Source of the DNA: Sacculina carcini
Lineage: Eukaryota; Arthropoda; Thecostraca; Sacculinidae
Direction: 5' to 3'
Length of the DNA: 64,000 bases
NCBI GenBank assembly: GCA_916048095.2
Contig: OU696580.1
Location: 6,342,608-6,406,607 of the forward strand
Shown: positions 43,692-53,600 of the stretch, piece after piece
Numbering within the stretch: the first letter of the stretch is position 1
Layout of the letters: each line of letters begins with the position of its first letter
Translations under genes and position numbers: made by a program
The notes under the pieces: generated by a model
Told to the model about the DNA's origin: nothing
Seen by the model: only the letters and a program-made list of their open reading frames with translations
Database searches by the model: none

Positions 43692-44873
43692 CTACCCAAA
43701 CACGAGGCACAAACAGCGACGCATCCCGATGGCCAGTTGTCGAGAGCAGCGTCGAATTTCCGCGTTGCTGGCGCTGTTCACCAGTGGATTAACGGCCGCA
43801 TGACTGACTGCCACCAGCTGCAACCAATCGTGCGGCAAAACGCCGTCGCTAGCGGAGACCGCGTTGAAATTATCAACGTCACCAACCAAATCAACATCGG
43901 TCATCCACCATGGACGCAACATCAGCCACACACATAGAGGCGCCCAGCATACGACAAACACCAGCGGCGCGAGTAGCGCGTGATTGCAGCGACTTATCGC
44001 CGGACGACTGCTGCCGTCAGCTGCCGTACGTCGACGGACGTGCCGGTGCAGTCCAGAGGCGCCGCTCACACTGCACTCGGTCGAGGCAATAGCGCGCATG
44101 TGCGAGCGTGCCACAGAGTAAACAAACAAGTAGCAGACGAGCACAATGCCGGACAGAGGAAAGAATACGCCGGCCGCTAGTGCAGCCACAAGACGTGCGT
44201 CAACGTCCGTCAGCATGCAGCGAGGCCGGCCTCCGCCGGAATCGCGTGCGTTGTCTGAGCCGCTGTTCCACAAGAGATTGACGGCCGGCGCGGCGGCGAC
44301 GCACAGTCCAGCCAACACTGCAGCCGGTAGGAATCGTCGCGCATGCCGGCTGGCTCCTGCGGCATGATACGTCAACGGCCAGGCGAGAGAACAAAAACGA
44401 TCCACCGCCACGGCAGCCGTAGCCAGCGCCGACACGGTGACACAGGCTAGCACGCAGCAATATGCCGATACGCAGCCCCACTGGCGCGCCGTACTCCACC
44501 AAATAACGTTCGAATCGCAAGCCGACGGAATTGACGGTACGGCAGAAGTCACAGCCATACGTCCGATCAGTAAACACGCGCTTAACAAGCCTGTTCCCGT
44601 GTCGGCAAGAGCCATGAGCAACAGAAGCTGCCCTACAGCTGAGGCGAGCATACTGCGACCATGAAGTACCAGCGAACAGCTTACGAACACGTTGACCAGA
44701 ATTACACAGGCACACAAAACGGACGCACAAGCGACAAACACACTGTTCATCGAAGTGTCGACTTCAATACTGGTGGAATTGCCGTGTCCGCTGCGAGGTG
44801 GATGTGCTGGTGATGGAGAGAACGAAGGTGTAGATGGTGGAACAGTGTACATAATGGCCGCAGATGAACACAT
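43692..44873 (-). CDS. rhodopsin-like (class A) GPCR, orphan, 393 aa
   Basis: The frame is uninterrupted from ATG (44873) to TAG, with seven hydrophobic segments. TM1 contains ILVNVFV, TM2 MALAD (Asp2.50), TM3 starts at Cys3.25 and ends VDRF (DRY variant), TM5 FFPLSG, TM6 VVCWAPL (CWxP intact), TM7 AVNPLVN (NPxxY with Asn for Tyr). An N-glycosylation site NST lies in the extracellular N-terminus. Position 3.32 appears to be Val rather than Asp, so it is not a typical amine receptor. The ligand is unknown. TTTAG directly before the ATG looks like a splice acceptor, so an intron may lie in the 5' UTR. Base composition is GC-richer than the flanks, as expected for an exon. Confidence 0.88.
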   Translation of the reverse strand: MCSSAAIMYTVPPSTPSFSPSPAHPPRSGHGNSTSIEVDTSMNSVFVACASVLCACVILVNVFVSCSLVLHGRSMLASAVGQLLLLMALADTGTGLLSACLLIGRMAVTSAVPSIPSACDSNVIWWSTARQWGCVSAYCCVLACVTVSALATAAVAVDRFCSLAWPLTYHAAGASRHARRFLPAAVLAGLCVAAAPAVNLLWNSGSDNARDSGGGRPRCMLTDVDARLVAALAAGVFFPLSGIVLVCYLFVYSVARSHMRAIASTECSVSGASGLHRHVRRRTAADGSSRPAISRCNHALLAPLVFVVCWAPLCVWLMLRPWWMTDVDLVGDVDNFNAVSASDGVLPHDWLQLVAVSHAAVNPLVNSASNAEIRRCSRQLAIGMRRCLCLVFG

Positions 44874-45789
44874 CTAAACACACGACAATATAGCACGTTT
44901 AAACAGGGCAAATATATTTATATATTGGTTGGTTTTTTGTACGTTTATCTAATTTCTTCATTATTTATTTATTCATTTATTTATTCATTTATTTATTCAT
45001 TATCATTATACGATTCTAGTTGATTTTTTTGCGCTGCTATTTTATCATAAACAATCCGTTGCACGATTTTGAATATATACACTTTTAATTAGCTTTTTAA
45101 TTTGATAATTTTATTTGATTCATCTTATATTTCTTTTGCTTCTTTCTTAATTAACTTTCATCTTCCTGACTAGAACCTTTATTTTTCTAACTCTTATTCT
45201 CTCTATACATCTTTTGGTTAGCTCCCAGTACATGGGGCCACCGCAGGGTGGTAATAGTGCACTTGCACTCTTCCCCTATGCTACTGGACTTATGTGTTAT
45301 TAATAATTAATAATAATAATAATGATGCTAATAATAATAATGTTTGACAAAATATGCTGTAACATTCGCAAATATAAAATCACTGAGTTCTAATCAACGG
45401 TACACACACGCATACACACACACACACACACACATAAGGTTTCATTGAAGCTTGTTAATTACACTAGCTAAAATTACTAATGATTTGAGTCACTAGCGTC
45501 CAACAAAAAACAACACTACCATATGTAATTTTCGTAAGCGTCACCAAAAAGATCAGCCACAAAATATTTCTGCCATGAGACACATAGGTCCAAACTAATT
45601 TAGCCTGGCAAAGCTCCAAGACAAAAAACAGTAATTAAGTGAGAACCAATGATAATTTCTGTTGAGTTGGCGATATTTCTTGGGATACTTTCCATATTTA
45701 CATTTCAATCTAGACATATCTATTCATTTGAGCATCTGATAGCAAAAAGGCGCATATAATGGCATGCCTTGATTATAGAGAGAATCGAC
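44874..45789. other. DNA upstream of the GPCR
   Basis: T-rich repeats (ATTTATTCATTT) near 44970, a SINE-like copy at about 45130-45345 with (TAA)n, and (AC)n near 45415. The promoter is not recognisable. Confidence 0.5.
45130..45345 (+). mobile_element. SINE-like repeat, copy 3
   Basis: Same core as copy 1 (AGTACATGGGGCCACCGCAG, then GGGTGGTAATAGTGC), ending in TAATAATAATAATG. Confidence 0.75.
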
Positions 45790-46530
45790 ATATAGAAAAG
45801 GTATAGGAAGCCACTTAAGTCTACATTACCGAGAACTCGTTAACACTACTATCTACGCAATCAAACACACACACACATACACACAAACACACACACACAC
45901 AAACACACACAAACATGTAATTATAACAATTTTCGGACGCACAAATTTCGGTGTTTCAAATTTCATGATTATTTTCATATTAATTAGTATTTTGTGGATT
46001 GATTAAACCACCAAATTATGGCTCAGTATCAAGGCCTGGATTTTAATTAAAATATCACATAAGTATTTGGATTTTAATTAAAATATCACATAAGTATTTG
46101 GATTTTAATTAAAATATCACATAAGTATTTGGATTTTAATTAAAATATCACATAAGTATTTGGATTTTAATTAAAATATCACATAACTATTTGGATTTTA
46201 ATCAAAACAGTCATAATCAAAAACCATAATTTGTTGGTTTAATCAATTCACAAAATACAAAATATTCTGAAGATAATTATGAAATTTGAAACACGAAATT
46301 TGTGAGTCAGAAAATTGTTCTAATTACATATTTGTGTGTCTGTGTGTATGTGTGAGTGTGTGTGTGTGAGTGTGTGTGTGTGTGAGTGTGTGTGTGTGAG
46401 TGTGTGTGTGTGAGTGTGTGTGAGAATGTGTGTGTGTGTGTATGGTAGTGCTGATTGCGTAGCTAGTGATATTAACGAGTTATTGGTAATGGAGACTTTA
46501 GTGGCTTCTAATTCCTTTTTACATGACACA
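45790..46530. repeat. about 0.74-kb imperfect palindrome with tandem-repeat loop
   Basis: The left arm (about 45800-46025) and right arm (about 46220-46525) are inverted copies. CTACGCAATCA (left) pairs with TGATTGCGTAG (right), an (AC)n tract pairs with a (TG)n tract, and CACAAATTTCG pairs with CGAAATTTGTG. The loop is about five 31-bp units (ATAAGTATTTGGATTTTAAT plus TAAAATATCAC). Confidence 0.85.
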
Positions 46531-46567
46531 AAATAATGGCACAAAATAGATTTTGATTGAATTTTCC

Positions 46568-46606
46568 CAGTCTGAAGATGGAGTCCCGTAGCTCCGAAAC
46601 GTTATC
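46568..46606 (+). ncRNA. hammerhead-ribozyme-like core 1
   Basis: CTGAAGA (46572-46578) fits CUGANGA. A 4-bp helix GGAG/CTCC (46580-46583 with 46592-46595) leads to GAAAC (46596-46600), the second conserved strand. Penelope-like elements and retrozymes carry such motifs. Helices I and III are short or unclear, so activity is uncertain. Confidence 0.5.
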
Positions 46607-46779
46607 ACCAAACATCAACACTGACACCAACTATTGAAGCGTCTTTGCAACGAAGATAACAAGCCAGTGATAGGAGTGTTGAGTGTTGCAAGATGTCAAA
46701 TTGCAATATATATACATATATTGCAATATATATATATATGAAGAAAGAAAAGAAAACACAAATGACTGCCACTCTTTGT

Positions 46780-46812
46780 CAAACGTTTCGGTCTTGAGAC
46801 CTTCGTCAGTGA
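46780..46812 (-). ncRNA. hammerhead-ribozyme-like core 2
   Basis: On the minus strand, CTGACGA (46809-46803), A, a perfect 4-bp helix GGTC/GACC with TCAA loop, then GAAACGTTTG. All core residues are present. It is in opposite orientation to core 1, about 0.2 kb away, and next to a long (TA)n. Confidence 0.55.
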
Positions 46813-46836
46813 CTATAAACAGATCAGACTATAAAC

Positions 46837-46837
<1 letters not shown>

Positions 46838-46916
<79 letters not shown>
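46838..46916. repeat. (TA)n microsatellite
   Basis: About 39 uninterrupted TA units. The apparent Ile/Tyr frame through it is an artefact. Confidence 0.95.
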
Positions 46917-46919
<3 letters not shown>

Positions 46920-47104
46920 GAAGAAAAAATGACAAACTCCAAACAAAATGCTAATTTGAAACGAAAAATGAAGGTACATAAACACAAACTTGTAACAAAC
47001 GAAGATGAAACATTAATGTGAAATACGAACTGATGAATATAACAATGAGTAAATCAAAATAAATATTAAATCAATGAAACTAGGAGATTTTTTATGTAAT
47101 CAAT

Positions 47105-48360
47105 ATGCAAATATTAATGTTTAATGTAAACATTAATCAATTATTGATTAATGCTGTCGCATGGATTCAAGCTAACAAGCTAACGTTGAATATTTCCAAA
47201 TCCAGCTATATTTTGTTCCAGAATAGACCGTTGAGCTACTGCCAGAGCCGTTGCGAGGAATTATGGGCCCCTCCCCCCGAAGGCAACACTTGGGGCCCCC
47301 ATTGTGAATATTGAATGAATTTATTAGACATAATCACACAATACGTGAAGCAAAGGGGCCCCTCAACATTCGGGACCCCCCGGTCGGGGGGTACGGGGGG
47401 CGGTTGCTACGGGTCTGGCTACTGCTTAACACCAATTTCTATTAATGATAGAGTTCTTCTGCCAGTGAAATGTACAACAAATTTTGGAGTAATAATCGAC
47501 GAAAATATAAATTTTAGCATCCTATGGATACGACCTGTACCAAATTGTCTGAAATTACTGGGGTTATGTATAGGGTAAGACACATTTTAACAGTTGAAGC
47601 CATAATTAGTATGTACTACGGTCTTTTCTATCCTTATCTGATATATTGTGTTCCAATCTGGGCCTGTACCTGGCCATCCTTTTTACGTCGAGTAACCTGG
47701 GTCCAAAGCAAGTTCTTTCGCTGCATATTCTCCTTAAAACAGTTTGATTCAATCGCAGAAAAAGTTAACGAATTCAAGCTAATTAATTTCAATTCCATCC
47801 ACAAACTATTCACCCTGTTACTAATCTTTCGTGACCTACATCGAGGCAGCACGTTCCAAATAAGAGCCAACGTCTCACATACACGCAGTAACAACATGGA
47901 CATTACTTGTCCTGCGTTTGGAACAATATTGTTTGAAAATACTTCATTTTGTTCCGAATCTGTTCAATAGTCTTCCTCAACGTCCGAAATCTCTTCCAGC
48001 TACAAATAAATCACCGATCAAAAAGTATATCAAGAAATATTTGTTGGATTTATAGTGTACTCAGTCTCCTTGGTAGATTGAATTCGCAGTTTTGTTTGGG
48101 CGATTTCTGCTTATTGTGTGTGTGTGTGTATGCTTCTGACAATTGTGCTCGTACTTTTGGATGAATTATATATATGTATTCCCACTTTGCATAGTATTGT
48201 CTATTTCAATTGTCACATTGTCCAAAACCTTCACGTCTGCTATTGTAGTAACTTTCATGTTGGCTAAACAGCTCATGCTCGGCGGACATTTGTCACCTTG
48301 ATTTGTTCTCATTTTGTTATTATTGTATTGTTTGTTTGTGACAATAAACTTCCAATTTAC
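47105..48360 (+). mobile_element. decayed LINE, split by a GC-rich insertion
   Basis: RT-side remnants (AWIQANKLTLNISKSSYILF, then TNFGVIIDENINFSI) flank an insertion at about 47228-47433 with imperfect inverted ends (CCAGAGCCGTTGC / GGTTGCTACGGGTCTGGC). The C-terminal domain continues to about 47970. (TG)n lies at about 48114-48128, and a tail CAATAAACTTCCAATTTACA follows. Confidence 0.8.
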
Positions 48361-50436
48361 AATTTACACATACATACACACGACAGCAAACTGCTTTTAA
48401 TGTAAGATAAAAGCAATATCAGAAGAGAAATTTCACCTCGCTGGCGGATAACACCCTTTCTAAAAACGGACAAAGACGAAATAAACAACAGCCATACACT
48501 GACACACTGACACACACACACACACACACTGATACACACACACTGATACATACACACACACACTGACAGGCAAACACACTGACACGACATCAACAACAAC
48601 CTAGCCGGTTCCGTCGACAACGACTATATACATCGTCGAGAACGACTATATACATCGTCGAGAACGGCGCACGCGCAAATACAGCCGGAATTCGGATGCG
48701 CTTCGTTTTTTTGAGCAAGTACACGCATGTCGACAGCATAGAGGAAGTCAGTACTGTGCGTAAATAATGGAGCAGCGGCGGCGCCAGGATTTTTCCAATC
48801 GGGGGGCTAAAGGGAAGTTGCTGGTGTTTGGCGAAACACGAGCATCTACACTCGAAATGTTCATGCTCAGAATTTTTGGAGGGGTTTAAGGGGGGGGGCG
48901 CTTCAGCTCCTCCAAACCCCCCTCTTGGCAACGTTACTGTATTATAGTGAGCATAAGACGGACAGGAACAGACACAGTGGATCACAATAGAATATATACA
49001 TATCCACACCCAAACACACAAACAAATATGATCTATATTATATCATTACTTTCTACTATATTACATTTATATAGCCTTATAAACCATTAATTCATATATT
49101 AATTATTATTTATAAATACTATGAAATATTTCAAATATTATTGTAATTACTAATTTATCTATTAATTAACCCAAGATATTTTAAGGCCCCATAATATTTA
49201 TATATTATAGTATTATTGCTATATAATGCATTATATTGCAAGCGCTACAAGTTGCATCAATCAGTGATCTTCTGTATTTTATTGAGCAATCAACGAATCA
49301 CCGACGTGGCTCCGATCTTCTCCTAACATATTGCCACAAGAAAAAAGTGCAAAACAATAGCTAATTGCCAATCTACGGTGTACAAATCGATAAGAGAACA
49401 GCAACAAAATGATGCGTTTATATCAACGAGATGTGAATCAAAATTGATGAGTTCCGCCAGATTTCACGGTATTTTTTTAACGGCACTGTGCTAGAAATTC
49501 AGGAGTTTAAACACTGCTTGTTTTAGCAGTTGAAATTAATTAGTTTGACCAATAAATATTTCACATTTTTCATTGCGGTGTATAATAATGAAAATTTACA
49601 TTTTTTCGGTGGCAGTGGCACAAAATTTTACCAAAAGTCAAGCATCGAGACCCAAGACTAGATATTCGGATTGTCTTTATATGTTTAATGATTATGTTTT
49701 TAATTATAATTTAATTCGATGATTTTCGGCTTCTATCACATCAGGGTTATAATTTGATCCACAACTACTTGGCAAATCCTAACGTTCGAAAAAATTTATT
49801 TTAATTATTATACAGTACCTAATTATCATATATTTTAGTGGAAAATTCATTAAAAGCAGCAATTAAGACGAATTTTTTATATTCAACTGAACACATTGCA
49901 GAGCATTGCAGTTGCAACAAAGCATTTATTGCTTACATAATGAAATCATCATGTGAATAATGCTACACAACAAACAGACACAAGCACTGAACACAAATAC
50001 ACGCTGAATCAGTTCTTGTCAAAAAAACACAACCGTAGACCTGAGGTGAGTGATTTAGAAGACAAATCCAATATTAAGGCGATATAAAATAAATTGAAAT
50101 AATCTTATATGCCCGGTAATTATTTTCAGTACATCAACCTAGAAAAAGTGCGAATTCTTAATCAAAACCCATACCCAAAACCCTGAATAATGACTTTTCA
50201 ATGTACAGAAAATCCTATATATATTAATTTAATATTAACCTAGTATAATTTAGTAGCTCCACCCTAGAAAATATGATAAAAATGCATCATATTAATTTAA
50301 AATTGTGAGAATTAGTCTCAGAAATAACATATTATTTCATACACTTCACAAATCAGGTGAACAACATATGTACATTTCAATATCTTGTTTTATATTCGCT
50401 GGAAACACTCGGCGCAGTATCTGGCATCACTGGATG
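48361..50436. other. intergenic region downstream of the Kirrel-like gene
   Basis: AC-rich blocks (about 48490-48590), a CGTCGAGAACGACTATATACAT duplication-like phrase near 48620-48665, a diverged MITE-like copy (about 48774-48935), then AT-rich DNA with no recognisable content to 50436. Confidence 0.5.
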
Positions 50437-50649
50437 TCACACGTGGGTTGCCAGTTGGGTTGACGATCGGTAGCTGGGCGGGGGAGGCAATCGAGACAGA
50501 GTTAGTTCTGCTCTCGCCCCAGGATCCGCGTACATTGCCGAAAATCCTTGTTCCAGTAATGCCAATTGTTCATTACTGTTTGGCAACATTCCGGAATGCG
50601 CCGTGTGCCGCGCTTGCGTCAAATCTGCCGCATCTCGCTGTACTGCCGT
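50437..50649 (-). CDS. kirrel: Kirrel-like exon 9: C-terminal tail
   Basis: Acceptor CTGCCAG|ACG, 70 codons and TGA. It contains LSRLPPPPSYRSS and ends QLATHV. The PPSY and terminal THV motifs suggest binding to WW and PDZ scaffold proteins. Confidence 0.85.
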   Translation of the reverse strand, partial: TAVQRDAADLTQARHTAHSGMLPNSNEQLALLEQGFSAMYADPGARAELTLSRLPPPPSYRSSTQLATHV

Positions 50650-53600
50650 CTGGCAGCCAACAAAACACACGGTTGCCAGATTGTAAATAATATCTATTTA
50701 ACACAGTGGTTTTCAACCCTTTTCGTTGTTTGCATCGTTTTCAAATCGGCAGTCGGTTTTCACACCAACCTAGAATCTTGCTAGTTATTGTAAATATGAC
50801 AAAATACAAACAAAGTAATAACCGAATTTTTATATTCAATATTCATTCATATAACTTGAAATTCTATAAAGTTTCCTTTCAGTTTTTCCAGAAAAAACAC
50901 AAATGATAGGTAAATCATACGCTTTCAAAGTTTTCACAGAAATCCATCATCCCGTAAAACATGCATTGGTATAAGATAACCTAATTTCACCTCGAAATAT
51001 GACGAATTTCTGAGCTGACGACTTGACGCCAGCAGGTTGTTGGGTATAATTGTTGCCAGACCCGAGCTGGCAACACTGCTACTTCTGTCCGACACGCACG
51101 AGTACGTGTCCACAGCCACTGCCTGAGCGTACGCATGAGCTGGACAAGTCTTCTTGACGGCTTCAACGCCTGGATCACATTCAAGACATATTGAACAGTG
51201 TATTTGCTATTGCCCAAATTTGGGTTGAGCTGCTGGATTTGCTGTGATTAATAACAATAATAATTAAAATAGTTCAAAATTGAAACCGATACAACTGGTG
51301 ATAAGCCTGTTTTATCATTATTATTACTATTAATTACAGGCCAATCCATCCGCAAATCCAGTAGCATGGAATGAGTGTAAGCACTATTACCACCCTGCAG
51401 TATCCCCATGTACTGGAGGCGCCTAAAAGATATAAATAGTTTGAGGAAAACGAGCTAAATTAGTATGTGAGCGCACGCACAACACAAGCGTACCTCGTAC
51501 CTTCTCGTGCATGATGCGGCGATGCTTGGGCCGGCTGGGTGCGATGTCTCCGTCGTCCAAACATCACCCACAATGCAGCTCCCGTCGCCAACAGCAACAC
51601 TCCACAGGCTCCACACACGGACAACACCAGCACACTTGAGCCTAACACGCACACAACAAAAAGGATAGATTTTGTGTGCGCTGACATTTGGAGCATATTT
51701 AGACAATAATGCTTATTAGTATTCAAGGTCAAATCTTCTATCTGTTGCAGTATGATGACGTGATGTTCATGTGAATGCTTGCAAGATATAGGGACGGATT
51801 CTTACTGGTTTGACGGAGCAGCACAATGTCCGAGCCGATTCCTCGAGAGTTCCAGAAAGTGCAGTTGTATACTCCAAAATGTTGAGGCAGTACTGACTCG
51901 ATGACCAAGCGACTAGTCACTCCACCATTGACCTCCATGTTCACCAAGGTGAAGTGCTCGGCGTCTGAAAGACATACCGCCCGCGAACACACAGACACAA
52001 ACACAAGAGTCACTGGGTAGTTTGAAGCCAAAACAGGAGATAGAACAGACGATTAAGTTAAAACTGAACAAATGATTAAATAGATGTAAAAAGTGTAATT
52101 TTCTTAATCGAACTGAAAATGTAAGAAATAAGTTGCATAAGAAGGTGTTACACTCTTAAGGTATGAGGAAATTTAAAGGTTAGACGCAATTGTCTTTGAA
52201 GCCAGGTCGACTAGAGCTTAGTTCACCTGCTACAAAACACAATTTGACAATGCGTAGAGAAATGAGTGTCCAATTCGATAGTAAGCGATCCATATCCTTC
52301 TCAGAAACATAGCAAGAGACAATATGGACCATTGGTAAGCTCCGCATGAGACTCCATTGAAAATGAACCACTCCATCATTTTGACGTCATTCAAAACAGC
52401 GGACTTGAAGGTTAAATGTTAAGGTCTCATGTGACCGCTGTTACACGGAAACAAGCCGAAGCTTATAAACATACAGGTGTGTCCCGTACAGCTCGCTGTC
52501 ATCGCAGAACTGACCCTCTCCACGCTATGGCGTCACAAGGACGGAAGACGTATTAGAGAAGGCCACCTCCCCAGAATGCATGACACAACACATGATTGAT
52601 ATCTGGTACCATTTACTGCTGGATCAAAACCAAGGGGATTCCACCGTTCAGGAGGTTCCAGGGATACACAGAAAAGACAGCAATAGTGAGCAATCCTACT
52701 GACCGTTGTGAAGCGAGCGGCTGTACATGTACCAGTTGGTCGCTGTTGGTGTCGGAACTGAGAACACGGAACACTGCAAATCAACACGATCTCCTACACT
52801 GGCATAGACAGGAGATGAACTGGTCACTAGAGGAGGTGATCTCATACGCAATCTCAATTGTCTCGCGATGGTCTGTCCGGAAGATGGACTGATGAACGCT
52901 GGAGCCGCGGTCACACGACACTCATACACACCCACCGTGTCAAGACCGACACGAACTGTCACATTCTCCCCAACACCAACCATCTGCGCAGTGGAATACA
53001 TATTTAAATTAAATAAATTTCATATTTATCGGAGCTAGGGATACGTTCCTCACTAATCTAGCCTCACTTATCCAACCCAACCAACAATAACAACTTATCC
53101 AAACAAGTCTATATCATATTTTCCTCGCTAAACAACAGAAGTTCATAAATGATCTTGCAACGTCCACAAACACCATATTCATCCATATTTATACACATAT
53201 ACATGAATTTACAAAAAGCAGATGTATAAGGAATGCTACAATTTACCACAGGGGTTGGATAAATTAGATTTAGGCACAGGGAGAGAGGTTAGCTTGGGCA
53301 TAGCTCACTTCTTGAGGTATACAAGCATGCTAGTACACACACACACACACAACCACGCAAAATGCAGCCATGAGGACAATTGAAAATTCATGGAAGCTGT
53401 CAAAGAATGAGAGATTCAAAAAAGTATGGATCCGAGAAAACCTGAACAGAGAAGAAAGGCAGGAGTTAATTGAAGGAATCAATGAAGCAAAGGAAAAAAA
53501 CTTGAAACTAACGGAAGACGAGAAGCAGAAATATACCTGGAGATATGTAAACGGAAGGATAAGAAAATGGTACAAGAAACTAGAATAGTAAATGACTATA

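Noticed and set aside
46683-47021. 112-codon frame with a Tyr-Ile run
   Set aside because: It is produced by the (TA)n microsatellite.
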